64,000 bases of DNA from Phallusia mammillata (taxonomy: Eukaryota > Chordata > Ascidiacea > Phlebobranchia > Ascidiidae). Shown here piece by piece: positions 1 to 13,039 of this stretch (positions are counted from its first letter, which is position 1; each line of letters opens with the position of its first letter). The notes beneath the pieces are model-generated. The model did no database searches and was not told the DNA's origin. It saw nothing but the letters and a program-made list of their open reading frames with translations. The position numbers and the translations under genes are program-made. The stretch is from positions 186,001 through 250,000 of the forward strand of contig QLIY01000039.1 of the NCBI GenBank assembly GCA_003260075.1, given 5' to 3'.

Positions 1-3000
1 GTGCTCTTCTACCGCCATCGTGTGGTTTAAACTGGCGCCAAAAATAAGTTCAACTATTTATTAAAACAAATGTTTATTCAGCAAGGTAAGTTTCTTGTAC
101 ATCTATTATGCCGTGCAATTAAGGAAATATAGGACATAATCTCAACTTTATCATTTTGCTAATGACGTGTATTTTTTTTACTTTACCGAAAATTACTTTG
201 TTTCGGAAAATGTTTACAAAACAATAAACATAAATAAACAACCAAAACACTTTCGTATGTAAGAATTTCTCTCAGGCATGAGAATGTAAAAGAAAGATTT
301 TTGCTTGGAATCAGTGATATATTTAGACTGTACAAATAAAAAACAGGTACAAAGCATAAATTATTTCTTAAAATAAATGAAGAATTAGGATCAATAATGA
401 TGCTAAATATCCGGGAAGTTTATGCATATGTAATATCATGCTTTTATAGTTAAACAGCTTTGAGAAAAAATAATTAAACCTGCAATAAAGAATTCTTATT
501 CTTCGTCCACAGAGAACTTGTACAGGAGAGCTACGATCCATTCTATCACCCGTTCCCAGTTGACCGTACCGATTGTTGCCCAACACAAAAACTCGGTTGT
601 ACTCGTCGATAAAGCCGAGATGTCGATCCCCAATCGAACAGTGAACAACCTTAATGAATATTTAATTTTAAGGCTTTTGCGCATCAGGTTAATGGGTAAA
701 AGCTTAAGAAAAAAATTGGGTAATAGTCCTTTGGGTAAATAAATATTTCACTTTCGACGAACAAGAAAAAACAGAAAATTACTTTATATTTAAATTAAAG
801 TACGCTAGACGCCCAGGATGGACTCCTTTCGTGGTTTCTAGTCAAAACACAGGCTAGCCTTTTTATCGTCTATGTCTTGACAAGTGGGAATGTTTTGGAG
901 ACCAGCTTGGCGTTTTATCATTCATAGGCCTATATACAGGGTTGCCATACCGTCCTTATTTCTAAGATTTGTCCTTATTTTGAAGGGCTATGTCTTAGAA
1001 AAGTTCGTTGTCCTTATTTCTAAGAAATGTCCTTGTTTTTGACTTGAGTCCTTCTTTTGTCTTATTTTAAACAACTACAAGTCAAATCCGTGCTACAATT
1101 AATAGTAAACCTAGACCTGTGCTGTTGTAAGATGCAAAAAGTATTTTCTTCGAACAATTAGAAGTTACTGCAATGGATTGTTTCCGGCCAAAATATTGCA
1201 TATGATGTATCATAGCTCGTGTAAATGCAAAGATTTGTTCAAAAACGTTTAAATCGTTTCAGCTAAAAATATAATTTTTCGTTTGTCCTTATTTTTGGCT
1301 TCAAGTCGATGGCAACCCTGCCTATATAAGTGCACTGTAATCGCTGGTCTGTTCATGAACGCTTCAGAGCTGATCCCAGTGAAAAATGTTTGTACAAGTC
1401 AGCTACTTAATTTTTTTTCGAACTTAAATTTAACTGCTATACATTTAACAGTGTCAATCCACTAAGCAACACATATTTTATCTCTGTTGTAAACAATGAT
1501 TGTGGCTTGAAAAATAAAAATTAAAACCATGAAGGTAAACAGAACTTTTTTACGAAGTTAGTGTTTTGTCAGTAATAGTTTATTTTAGGAATTATTTGAA
1601 ACAAAACAAAAACTCGTGAAGTAAACTCTTTAAGCCGTGGTTAAAACAAAAAAAGTACGTACAATATTTTGCCTACTACAAGCAAAAATCTTAAACTCAG
1701 TTCACCCACTTTGGCGACGTGGGGAATAACCTGGGGAAGACCCAATTTGACTTGAGCATTTCGACCGAAAATATCAGCAAATTCCGACTTTCGTTGGACG
1801 ATAGCATGAAGTTTCCCACTTTCTAAAGAAAAATTCAACACATCGATAAACACTGGGCCAGTCCCACTTTACCAAACATAACAAAAACACAGCAAATTTG
1901 GAGCTAAAACGCGCCTATTCCATCTGGTGTTTTCAAGCAAAAAATAAAGTAAAATAGCAGGCAATTTTAAGTTAAAAATCAGAGAAGGCGTTGAATTGTC
2001 GTTTTGTAAAATCACAATAAGACACTTTGTTTGTGGCCCGTACACACCAGTCCAGACTCAAGGTAGATATTCTTAGGCGCTGATAAGATGCAGGAAATGC
2101 GCAAGCGCGGAGCGTAGATGGAAAATTTTTGGTGTTTCTATAATCAACTCCAATTAATTATATAGTTTACTCAAAACCTTTACAATTGAACTTCAAATAA
2201 GTTTTTACCTGTTAGAAAGCCGACCACCCCAACACTGGTTTCAACCTTGCAAACTTTTTCGCCCAATGTTTTGCTTGCGGACTTCAGGGTCACTTGCATT
2301 CCTTCCGAGCCGAGGTTAAGAAGAGATGACTCGTAGAGTTGAAGGGAGTAAACCTAAATAATATATCGCTCAATTAAGATGAACATATATTCGCAGCTGG
2401 AATCAGCTCTAAAAGTGTTGATGCAGACCAGAGATCACGACACACTCGTATATAAATCGTAGTACGCCAGGCATATTAAAGGCGTGACATAGCGCAACGG
2501 TGCTAGTAATTCGACTTTTTCGGAAAGGCTCCGGTCGTGGGTTTGAATCCCACCGCAGGACAAATTTTTCTAGCATGTACTCCTTGCCATATGGAAATGC
2601 TTAGACGGGCTGATTCGGTATGCGCTTTTAACAGGCCTGGAGTACCATGAAAAATATACTGGTCAGTTAATATTGACAAATATTCTTTGCTTAGATCAGC
2701 CAGAAATGCTTGAGATACCGGGTTGTTTCGGTATAGCACCTTCCATTGACCTGTCGTACCATGATATATGTAATTAGTTGCCTGTGCAACAATTAAATAC
2801 TTGTACATTAAAAATAGAATTACCTAGCTCATTGATTGGTGGATGAAGACTATAATGAACGTTACGTCTATTGATTTAATGATGATGCTATTAAGGCAAT
2901 TAAGATAAATATAGCCTATGTATATGTCAGAATTATAAGGACTAATGACTTAATGTTTTCATAAACTTAATACAATAAGCAAAATATCTAATATTTATCT

Positions 3001-6000
3001 TATCAACGTTGACATTCGTTTTTGCTTAGTTAACACCTTTTCAGTTAAATTTTGTATCACATTGTACGAGAAAGTTACGGGGAAAAAATATGTGCACATA
3101 AATTACCTTTCCAGCGTCCGTTAAAATGAACAAGGTTTTCTGCTGCTGCGAAAATGACGTTAGTTTCATGGAGACAAAACGCATCTCGGGGTCAAAGGTC
3201 ATATTGAAGACGCGTCGACAGGATCTTTCGTCAAAGACATCAATTTTGTCACCCGAAACCGGCGCACCTACGTCGTTCCAACTGGATGAGAAAAGCGAAT
3301 GGTGTAAAATCGACGTAACAAAATACAAACCATGGTTTTAGGTATATGCTATTGCTGCCAGCAGGCATAATGAAAAACGAGTATTGTTATTCCAGCAGTT
3401 TTATTATTTATATATCTGTAATTTTATGAAGATAGAAACGCTTACCCTCCGCCAGTTGAGGGCCCGCTACTTCGCGTGTGGGGGAGCGAACGGCGCATGC
3501 GCATTGCCTCGCTTTGTGTGAGAACGTACACGTAACGTCGATGGTTGTTGTCATATCGGGGATCGGTGGTGACCTGCAACAAAAAGCGCACAATCAGCGT
3601 GACTTTCACAATTTTGTGAGAAGGAAAAGGATCGCTTAAAGAAAGTTCGCAAAATCCACCAAATTTTTTCACTTGTTATGTCAACATGATAATGTCAATA
3701 TATTTGTGTTGAACATTAGTTTGTGAAAACTAATTTGATTATCAATCAAAAAGAAAGCAGAATCGTGCGTGTTGGGCTAGATTTCTTAACTCTTCCAACA
3801 TAACAAACTGAAAACAAGAAATGTATTACTTCAAATTATATCAAAAAGCCTTTGAATATAAACTCGCAAATAGTTACGAAGTTTAACATTAAACTCAAGC
3901 CACCAAAAAGTCGGAAAATAATCGTATATGTGTTTAGTAAAAGTGTTTTCTCACATCAATAACATGTCTGGCGAATTCCTGATGCCATTCAGTTCTTCTG
4001 TAGACTAATTCATTGGTAAAAGTGTCTCTTTCCCATTTGCTTCTGAAAAGTCAAGGAAAAATAATGCATTATATGCTAATAAGTGCAAAACTGGCAAACG
4101 ATTGACTAAATAGATTGCAAATCCTGCAAAGTGGAAGCATTTTTGTCTTGCCAACAGGTTCGGCACTGTTAAATTACAAAGCCTCTTATGAAAATTCGTA
4201 ATTGAACCTTAAACTGGAATCACCCAGTCCGTTGCTTGGTGGATGAAGACTAATAACCTATATAGCAAGTTGAAACTAATGGATGAAGAACTAAATGTTT
4301 TTCTGAGCTTACATCCAGATTTGAAATTATGACAAATTATAAGAATTTATCTGTGAAAAGAGTTGCTGTCAGAGTCCAACTCGAGTCGCGTTTATCAAAC
4401 ACTCGACTTCACACCAACGAGTCTCAAGTTACAAAATACTCGACACTGATTCAGAACGATTGTCTGTGAAAAGATTTGCGTTCTAAGTCCCACTCGAGTC
4501 GCGTTTATCGAAGACTCGACTTCACACAATCGAGTCACAAGTTCGGATATACTCGGCTCTAATTTTAAACGATTGTCTGTAAAAAGAGTTCAAGATCCGA
4601 CTCGAGTCGCGTTTATCAAAGACACGACATAAAAGATTCGAGTCTCAAGTATGGAAATATACTCGACTCTAATTTAGTACGATAAAATGACCTGACTTTA
4701 AACAGAAACGCCAGAAGACTGTACTAATAAAAGTCCCATTACTCAACACTGTTCATAAAAAAACGTCACGTACCGATATACATGAAGGCATCCAACCATA
4801 TCGAGACCAAACACGTGATCACGGGTTGCACAAAGCTTTTTGAAACCGAAGGCCAGAGGTGTGTCCGAGATTTGGTTCAAGTTCTTCCGCCTTGCGTTGC
4901 CACTGCCCAGAAGATGGTACGTGATGCCCTTGGTGTCTAAATGTGAGGTAAAAAATTGTGGCACTACATTCCAAGACATGATCTGTGGTGGGATTCAATT
5001 TTCTGTCAGCCGGTTATACCACAAAAGTCATATTTGTCAGCCGCGGTTCAGTTACAAAAAGTCCATTGACAGTAACCAGTAATTCTAACTGGTTTGGCTG
5101 ATCTCATAAATTTCGTGAGACGGTTAGAACCGGTGCGAACCGGCTACGCTCTTTGCTAGATGGGATAATCATAAAAAATGATTTCTAAAATTGAAGGACG
5201 ATGTAAAATAAGAGTTTCTGTCGCTTTTCAAAACAATGGTATTTTTCATAATAATTGATCAGAATTTTAATTGCATGTGTAAACTTTCTATTTTGTAGGT
5301 CTGTTTTTGCGAAACCCGTCTCAGGGTACTTTACATGTGCATTTTTTAAATGATTGTGGTATATTGCCCCCGTCTACGGCTACAAAATATTAATGAAATA
5401 TCTAACATTTATTTTGAAGTATTATCTTCGGTTATTCAGCTAACTTTGATTATTCAGCTAAAGACATCTTTGGTTAACCAAATAATTGTGCAGCTAACTT
5501 TCCGTAACAGATTTGTAAACGGGGCCGAAACTGGAGCCCGAACCCGAAACACAAGCCAGAAATCCGGCCTGAACCCAAATCGTATTTGGAAAGGCCCGTT
5601 TAGGCCCGAAAGTTTGATTGACAGGAGTATACATTAAACTAAAGCCTCAGAAGAGACCAAGACAACTAACACAGCAGACAATTGGTCTTAAACAAGCCCC
5701 CCCCCCGCCCGAAAGTTTGATTGACAGGAGTATACATTAAACTAAAGCCTCAGAGACCAAGACAACTAACACAGCAGACAATTGGTCTTAAACAAAGCGT
5801 TTTAGAGCTGTTTGACATTAGGTCAGGACCAGCAACTGGGTACTTTGCTCGCTAAATTCACAAAGTGTAAAGTCAAGCCCGAATCGAGACCGTTATTTTT
5901 AAGAAACCCAAGCCCGAACTCGGCCCGAAAAGCCCGATCCGACTTACAACCCTGTTCCGTAATAAACGTGCCAACAAAATGCACTAGTACCAACTGTGTT

Positions 6001-7640
6001 TTTCAACTCACAATTCAGACAATATTGTCTTTTCCAATCCTCTTCTGACGATAACTGCCGCAAGTCACGTGGCCTTGACCTCCACATGCGAAAATGATCT
6101 CGAAAGAGCGCTTTCCAAATATGGTTCTGCCCGATGACGTCATTGAAACGCTTGCACGTCACAGCCAGTTTCGCGATGGAGGGCGGCCTCAGATATAAAA
6201 CGATCTGACTGATCTGCGCATGTCCAAGAGATTTAACCCGAGGCTGATTTTGAAATCGAAAAGCAAAATCGATGTTAAGAATATTTTAGGCAAATTATAT
6301 TCATTTCGATCAGAAAAATAAAGGCAGTATAACCAAAGGTCGGTGTTGTTCTTTCAACGGGGTCCAAACAGTTTTTTTTTCAGCTGGTATACCACTAAAC
6401 ACGTTTAAGCAAGCAAGCTTGGGGCACTATTACGTCACACATACATGACGTAGCAATAGGTAATTGGCACATATTCATTGGTCGCCCGAAAAGAGGTATT
6501 ACCAAACAACTTAGACATTTGCAGTATTTTAAGTTGTAAAAATGTTTATAGGGTACCAGCTCGTCCGGGAGACGCATAAAGAAGTCCTTGTGGGAAGAAA
6601 TTGACGGATCCGTCCGCCGGTCGCTTTTAAATAACTTTTTTGTTGGCGATTTTTCTCCGCGAGTTGTGGAATATCCCACCGACGTTCCTTGCTGAAAAAT
6701 ACAACCAAACAATTTCAAGCAATTACAAATAAATTAAAGCGTCTTTAAACTTACAAACCTGGTCTAACATAAGTGTTGGGAAAATAACATACCTTATATC
6801 TTTCTATTTAGTGCAAATCAACAAACGGTTTTAAGCTTGTGGAAAACGGACAAATGCTCCAAATAAAAAAAGCTATCGAAAGCATAAAATATAGCCATCA
6901 AAAATGGCAGTCACTTTAGACTGGGTACTCAGGCTTGTGTGTTAAAGCACATTGCAGTTATTTGTTTCACTGTTAAACGTTGTGTGATCAACCAAGCATA
7001 CAAATAAACAAGCAACCACAGACAAATGTGCCTTACAAATTCTGTAGCCAATACAAATATAATTGTCTTTGCTCCAATTATGCAATCAAGGTCTTGGTTT
7101 GTTTGTCTCGTGTTGTATTGGCTGCCAACAATCTAATATTGAAGCCAATTGTTGTAATATTGAAACATGATTTCGTGCTTTACCGGAGCGCATTGTTTCC
7201 ATTTCCTTTTTCGGGCAGTGGATGGCCTGCTTTCTATCGTCGGTGGTAACTAAAAATGAAATGTGACAAACCAATTAGGGTCATTTAGTTTTTGACAGAT
7301 CTGACATATTGAATTCATGGAAGTGATTGTTTCTGTTCGAATACAGCTGTGTAAAATGGGACTTCCTGACGTAAAGAACAACTTTGCTTTCAATAATTTA
7401 GCTTATTGCTGCATTAATTAAAAATACCAGTAGTCTGTTTTAGTTTCATCACTGGTTTTGTTTGAAATAAGCAAAGTCTAAGAAAAACATTAATCGAGTA
7501 CTTTAGAAGTCGCGAAAAGCACATTCAGACAAAAATCTCACCTCAGAGTCCATATTCCAGCCCTTTTCTATCCACTTTTCTCTCAAGACAAAATGAAAAT
7601 GAGCAGAGAAGTCGGCAAATTTTTCGGAAGTTGTCCTCAT
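1..7640 (-). CDS. FBXO24: FBXO24-like F-box/RCC1-repeat protein (3' partial)
   Basis: F-box proteins of this family recruit targets to SCF (SKP1-CUL1) ubiquitin ligases. Twelve coding exons were traced with consistent phases: 7542-7640 (ATG), 7184-7249, 6557-6691, 6012-6204, 4774-4936, 3955-4042, 3446-3573, 3107-3281, 2209-2353, 1710-1822, 480-649 and 1-31. About 435 codons are visible; human FBXO24 has 580, so the C-terminus lies off the left edge. The F-box is split across exons 3 and 4: LPDEL, then IVLYLRPPSIAKLAVTCKRF. Other family blocks are TRDHVFGLDMVGCLHVY, VFNMTF with LTDAGK, and an RCC1-type repeat with GNNRYGQLGTGDRMDR. The last two exons splice to give CSLNHT where human has CGLNHS. 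The first two exons are the least certain because they carry no family motif. Vertebrate FBXO24 is testis-enriched; expression here is unknown. Introns hold a hAT MITE, a SINE and a tandem repeat. Confidence 0.9.
937..1320. mobile_element. hAT-type MITE with 8-bp TSD CCTATATA
   Basis: Ends CAGGGTTGCCA and TGGCAACCCTG, inside perfect CCTATATA repeats at 929-936 and 1321-1328. It is 384 bp, non-coding, with internal repeats of TCCTTATTTCTAAGA. It lies in the last-but-two intron of the FBXO24-like gene. A relative begins at about 20415. Confidence 0.93.
2478..2790 (+). mobile_element. tRNA-derived SINE
   Basis: A tRNA-like head has an A-box-like TAGCGCAACGGTG near 2487 and a B box GTGGGTTTGAATCCCAC at 2537-2553. 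A tail contains GCTGATTCGGTATG...AGGCCTGGAGTACCATGA, shared with repeats at 34620-34670 and 39826-40190. It lies in an FBXO24 intron. The cloverleaf is not complete, so it is not a functional tRNA. Confidence 0.75.
4349..4682. repeat. Minisatellite, about three units of 110 bp
   Basis: Three diverged units, each starting near TTGTCTGTGAAAAGAG and holding CCGACTCGAGTCGCGTTTATC and ATACTCGACTCT-like text, begin at about 4349, 4459 and 4570. ACTCGAGT is a palindrome at the core of each. It lies in an intron of the FBXO24-like gene. Confidence 0.85.
5530..5960. repeat. GCCCGAA-rich dispersed repeat, duplicated around a C-run
   Basis: Text rich in GCCCGAA/CCCGAAC runs at 5520-5605 and 5875-5950. 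A block of about 100 bp (from GCCCGAAAGTTTGATTGAC) occurs at 5594-5696 and again at 5707-5795, with a C-run near 5697-5706 between. It lies in an intron and its family is not identified. Confidence 0.6.
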
Positions 7641-9773
7641 GTCCCACTAAAAATTCGCGTATGACGTCATAAACGATCCCAAGTCAGCTGATTTTTGTAA
7701 CGGTTACGGTCTCTTAGCAGCAATTTGCCTTTCAAGCAAGGCAGTCTCTATTTTACCGTTTTTACATGAAACTTTTGCTAAAGTTTTGACTGTTTTGATT
7801 TGCAAAGGAAAATTTGCAGTTTTGCCGTGACGCTTCAGTCATTATTCTTCATTTACTTGCAAATTTTTTATTTTAATTTTGGATTGTTTTAGGATTACGT
7901 CATTTGGTTTGTAAAGCACAAACGGCTGTTTTTGCGAGATATTTGGTTGCATTTTTTTGTAAATACACGTATTTATCACTTAAATTACTTAAGTTCAATA
8001 TTGGGCAATATAAATTACATGTTTCAGCAGTCCATCAAAATAAACGACTACGTTAGTATGCTCAACTATTGCAAAGAATGGAGCTGTTTGGCCTTGCTTT
8101 TTAGATTTGGTTTCTAGAGGCTATTTGGTTCAAGATTTGTGCATCGAAGGCAAACCTACGCGACTTCAATGCTTTTATACATAACTCAAACGTTTATATA
8201 ACATAACTCGATGTGAAACAAACGTTGTTGCTTATACTTTGCTGCAAAAAAACGACAACTTTTTTTGTTTGTTACTGACAATTAGTCTTTAAAATCAACG
8301 AAATCGCATGAAGCGCAATGCAGTACAAATGCGCAAAACACATATTGAAGATTGAATTAAAACAAACACAGAAACTTCACAAGAAAATACAGGTGGAAAT
8401 AGCACATAGTATTACCAACCGCTATCATAACATATTTGTTCTTATGACACATCAAAGTGCTACATGAGCAGAAAACGCATAAAAACTAGTCCATAGCTTT
8501 TTAAAGTGACGGTATAGAAAGCTTTTGATACTGAAAAATCGCATAATATTGTACATTTATTATTAGCATACATAAATAGAAAGTGAAAGGCAAAAAACAT
8601 GATATCAGGTTAAGGGTTAATACAACGTTAAATCTTATATGAGACTAGGACTTGTCCACTTTTTGATACAAGACTGATGTTTTGTTAATGACCTACACAC
8701 AGCCACACTTTGTAACATGCTTTATAATGATATTGATATGTATTGTACATTACAATAGATCTACATAAAAGGTCACCATGGCTGAAAGTCTTCACAAACT
8801 GAAATCAAATATTACAATGTACTTCACACACATTCACTTACCAAACTTATTTAACATATCATGGTGCAAATAACATAAATGGAACAATCGACTTATCTCT
8901 AACATTATTTAAAAACAATAAAAGTTATTTAAACTTGAAAGTGAATTAAACAAAAAATTGGTAAACTTACAATGAAATGTTTTTGTTTTTCAAACCTTGA
9001 AGTGTCTAAAAATATTTGTAGTGGGGCAGAATCTATGCTACAGATAAAAAGTATAAATTAAAATGAATTCCAAGATTTAGAACACTGTTCACATCATAAT
9101 AATATCAGTACAAAACAACAGATAAAATATGTGTAGATAGTTACCAAAGACTTAAAATTACTGCCCATAATGTACAAACAAATAAAACAAGTGTACAGTA
9201 AATAAAGTTGCATTGGTGCTTGCAAAAAATAACATTTCCTAGGGCCAAGCTACTTTCAACTTGAAGTTGACATCACTAAAAATCCAGTAAAAGAACTTAA
9301 TAAAACATACTAATGGTTGGAAGTAAGAATAAAAACTGTTTAGTCATCATCACATCACCGACACAGGTTTTCATTTGAATCATATAAATTGTTACTTGTT
9401 GATGCAACACAAGATAAATCTCCCCAAGTCAGTACACCAGAGTCTAAAAAGCAACAGCACAGAAAATATAGCAAACTTCGGGTAAACCGGATTCGGTTAA
9501 TACGGATATTTGCCTAATTCATACAAATTGAGGTACAAATGATTTGTAATGTAGTAAGGCTTAACTAATCGATATCGATTAATCCAGATCTTCACCTAAC
9601 CCAGACATTTTTTTTGCCCAAATTAATCTGGATTACCCAAGATTTACTGTGTATCATTACAAAGATGAAAATATGCTGTACTGCAAAAAAACACATACAT
9701 GTCACCTAAAACACCTAAGATTTATTATTATTCGTTTTAATATGGCAAAGGAGATTTTACTCAGATTATAAGA
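7641..9773. other. Intergenic DNA and probable FAM72 3' UTR
   Basis: This stretch lies between the start of the F-box gene and the stop codon of FAM72. I see no coding exon in it. The two flanking genes are both on the minus strand, so the right part, roughly 8.5-9.77 kb, probably holds the 3' UTR of FAM72; TTTATT (reverse AATAAA) occurs near 8556. It is one of the few multi-kilobase stretches without a C-run junction or a duplicated block. The gradient from promoter-side sequence near 7.7 kb to UTR is not sharply visible. Confidence 0.5.
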
Positions 9774-10373
9774 CTAATACATACCAAAGCTATTAAGTCG
9801 TTTATGTACAGTGGTAGTGTGACAATGAAAAATCCAAAAGTGTCCATTATTGCACGATTCAAGGCATTGGGCACAAGGAAGGGCCACATGGTAGCCAACA
9901 GGATTTCCGCTGTGAACATAAGAAGTCATTGGTACCTTTATCTGAATGTCATTTCACAGTAGTATAACTTCTGTTTTTGTTAAATACATAAAACAGGGAA
10001 GTGCAAACTGCAAAAATCTTACCAAGAAAGACATGCGAAGTCTTTGATCTTGCATGCACAGGTTTTGGTGGTAAAGTACTTTCCTATTAATTCCACAGCT
10101 CTGAAGAAAAAAACAAGATTTAAACCACTACTGTAGCTAACAATTTTTACAAAAATCAACAAAAAATGCTTTAAAAATCTATTAAACTATGGTAGCAGCA
10201 TACGTTTTGGGTGGCATATCTGTTGAGTATAAATCCACGTTAGTATCAGCAAGCAAAATTGCTTTCATTCCTCGGTTTGTAAGCTCACGGCAACAAAATT
10301 TACATTTCACTTCGTAAACTTCCTTGTCGTGAAAGAATGGATGGAGATTGGTTTTGTCATGAAGAGCCTCCAT
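9774..10373 (-). CDS. FAM72: FAM72 family protein
   Basis: FAM72 proteins are small cysteine-rich, zinc-binding-type proteins; vertebrate FAM72A binds and destabilises the uracil glycosylase UNG2. Three exons with matching phases are seen: 10204-10373 (ATG at 10373), 10023-10100 and 9774-9909 (TAG). They encode 127 residues against 149 in human; the missing part is mostly the acidic C-terminal tail. Diagnostic segments are KCKFCCREL, RGMKAILLADTNVDLYSTD, a second exon with a CxC and a further Cys, and CGNPVGYHV...CNNGHFW. Donors GTATGC and GTAAG are good. The predicted N-terminus is longer than the human one before the first Cys pair, so an alternative start is possible. In vertebrates FAM72 sits head-to-head with SRGAP2; no SRGAP2 is seen here, the neighbours being an F-box gene and COPB2. 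Confidence 0.93.
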
Positions 10374-12265
10374 ATTCAGCCAGACAGCTTAACAAAAGCT
10401 TTGCACAACACCTAACACCACAGCTAAAACAAAACAACGCAAAACTTGTTGAAATATGGCTAATATTAGGACAGTTAATGCAAGAGTGTGGCAGGGTTTT
10501 TCAATGGTTTTTATGTTAAGCTCCAATCGCTTTCCACAACATGTGTGTTAATGGCTAGATTAGGTTACAAATTAACTGGTTCCACCAATGGTGCCACTTC
10601 AGTTCAATGTGCTAGTGTGCCAATTTTACCCGTCAAATAGGGCTTTGTAATCCCCCCCCCCCAATGGCTAGATTAGGTTACAAATTAACTGGTTCCACCA
10701 ATGGTGCCACCTCAGTTCAATGTGCTTGTGTGCCAATTTTACCCGTCAAATAGGGCTTTGTAATGAGGGTAAATCTGCAGAGCATCTACAATCTATCAAC
10801 CATTTACGCCCTAAAATTTATTGGTGTCACATTTTAATGTCTTACTGTTTTTGTGCAGTACAATCTTTGATGCTGTTACAATTTCTTTTTACCATGCATA
10901 AACTTATCTCTACTTACGTTTTAATGTGCAATTTAAAATGATGCTATTTAAAGTAGGAGGCACATTGCATTAAAAGAAAAATAACATATGCTTCTTTGTA
11001 TCTAACAAACAACCGAACAAAAGGTCACAACATTCTTGCGACCGGTTTCTAGAACCTTATCTGAGCATCAATTCGTTGTCCAAGGACAAAAGGCGCCTTT
11101 GAAACAAAAACACATACTCAAACAAAAAATACAGGTCAACAGCAGGCCTAAAGGTGTCTTACAGTGATACAACAGCGCAAGAGCCTTTTTGACTGAATCT
11201 CCTTGAAGCCACTTCAACCTTTCTTATTGATTCGCGAACACCAACGAAAAACATTGCAAATTAATTTCGCTGCAACCAACAGCTGGTAGGTATGCGTGTG
11301 CATTCAAGCGTAACCATACCGGGAAGAGCTCGCTCCCGACGAGAAATGAGTTTCGCAAGGGCGAAAGTTAATTCAAGCTTTGCAAGTTGTAATGTCTTGT
11401 TTAAGTAGCTGCCTGAACCAAAATCAAAAGTTTATCCAAGCACCAAAGTAGTTACATAGTTGTGCATTTGTATTTGTCATTGCGATCATTTCAATTTTTC
11501 TGACAAAGTGTTTCTCAATCATTTTAGGCCAGGGGTAATTCTGACTGTCTTTACCTTATAAACTATAGGGCGAAGAAAAGTGGATAATTTTAATAATTTG
11601 CGTAAGACGTCTTGATTTTCGGTTTGTTAATTATGAACTATAAAGTACTATACCTTTACATCCCTGGTAATGCGTATATTGTAGCCTAGTGTACATAACT
11701 ATATGAACACATTTTACATTCTAAAACAGCCTGGGTTACAAAACGATCAAGAAACCAACGAATGACTTTATGGTACCAAGTCTACTTATTCTTTTCATGC
11801 CACCTACACGAACTCAGATGTGTGCTAACATCAAACAGGTGTGGTGATGGTGTTTACATTACAACCAGAAGCGCTCCGGCGCGTTGCATGACATCTTTCG
11901 ACGCAAAAAAAAACCCCCCCCCCCTCAAACAGGTGTGGTGATGGTGTTTACATTACAACCAGAAGCGCTCCGACGCGTTGCATGACATCTTTCGACGCAA
12001 AAAAAAAATCTGCAGCAGACCAGTAACATCTCAAGACACAATGCTTAACACGTATCCTATTGTTCAAAGGACAATCATTTGTTTTCAGGCTTTTCAAGCA
12101 GTAGGTTGTTTAAACGATTGCAACAACATGCAGTGTCAATTACAGGCGTAGTGGTGCTCTTCAATCGGGTATGTACTGTTTACCCAAGTTTATATCTAAA
12201 AAACTAAGTTGTACAACTGAATAACGAGTCCACACGCAGCAACAAAATAGCCATTAAATCACCCT

Positions 12266-13039
12266 TTAACACGTTGACTGCCAAGGGATATTCCTATGTT
12301 GTGCTTAAATTTGCCAAATATGTTTTAGTGGCGTTCTGAAATGAGAAAGTAGAAATATTTTGTATGCCATGCTACGAGTTAACTCGTAGGTAACATGCTG
12401 GTGTAGGGTGTCGCGGTGTTGCCACAACGCATCCACGACNCCATTTCTGTTCAGCCTGGTTAAAAACCATAAGTTTTGGAAACTTAACTTTGAGCGTCCA
12501 GTCAAACATTTACATGTAATGTTTGAGCCTTAATGATGAATATAACGGTCAAAATAGACATTAAATGTGCATGCTTTATTATTCAAACATTTTGGCAAAT
12601 TCTCGTGCCATCATAAGTAATGGGTGGGAAACAAGCGTTGTTTTTACTCATCTATTCCTGTTTTTGTGCTGTAGGCATCTTTCTTAATTATTGCTTGGGA
12701 TTTTTTTTTATAAATTGAACTTGTTGTACGAAGTTGTGGCACTGATATTAACATATTTTTAGGACAGTAGAATTCTGCTCCCCCCCCCCTTGACCAAAAA
12801 TCTACGTCGAGCCGACGTCAAATTGTTAGCTGGGTTACAATCAAATGAGTCTACTGCGAGTATACTCGTATCTGGCAAGCGTGGCTTAATCGACCCCCCC
12901 CCCCGACGTTAGTTCGAGACGCCAGCTCGTTTTAAGCGCGTTACAATCAAATGAGTCTACTGCGAGTATACTCGTATCTGGCAAGCCTGGCTTAATCGAA
13001 AACTACGAGATAACTCGTAGTTGGCAGTGAACGTGTTAA
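12266..13039. mobile_element. piggyBac-like MITE with TTAA ends, broken by misplaced DNA
   Basis: The left end TTAACACGTTGACTGCCAA and right end TTGGCAGTGAACGTGTTAA are inverted repeats with the TTAA target typical of piggyBac elements. Inner ACTACGAGTTA/TAACTCGTAG motifs are also inverted. The middle is displaced by an N at 12440, a COPB2-derived fragment and C-runs near 12780 and 12894, so the true element is shorter. Confidence 0.85.
12441..12640 (-). pseudogene. Stray copy of COPB2 exon 17 boundary and intron 16
   Basis: This is nearly identical to 18935-19130: a few exon bases (CCATTTCTGTTCAGC), the acceptor and adjacent intron. It begins directly after the N at 12440, inside the piggyBac-like MITE. 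It is best read as an assembly mis-join, not a retrocopy, because it carries intron. Confidence 0.88.

Noticed and set aside
2487-2560. Possible tRNA gene
   Set aside because: A and B boxes are present, but the acceptor stem does not close; it is the head of a SINE.
12441-12640. Second COPB2 paralogue or retrocopy
   Set aside because: The piece includes intron, is nearly identical to 18935-19130 and starts at an N, so it is a mis-join.
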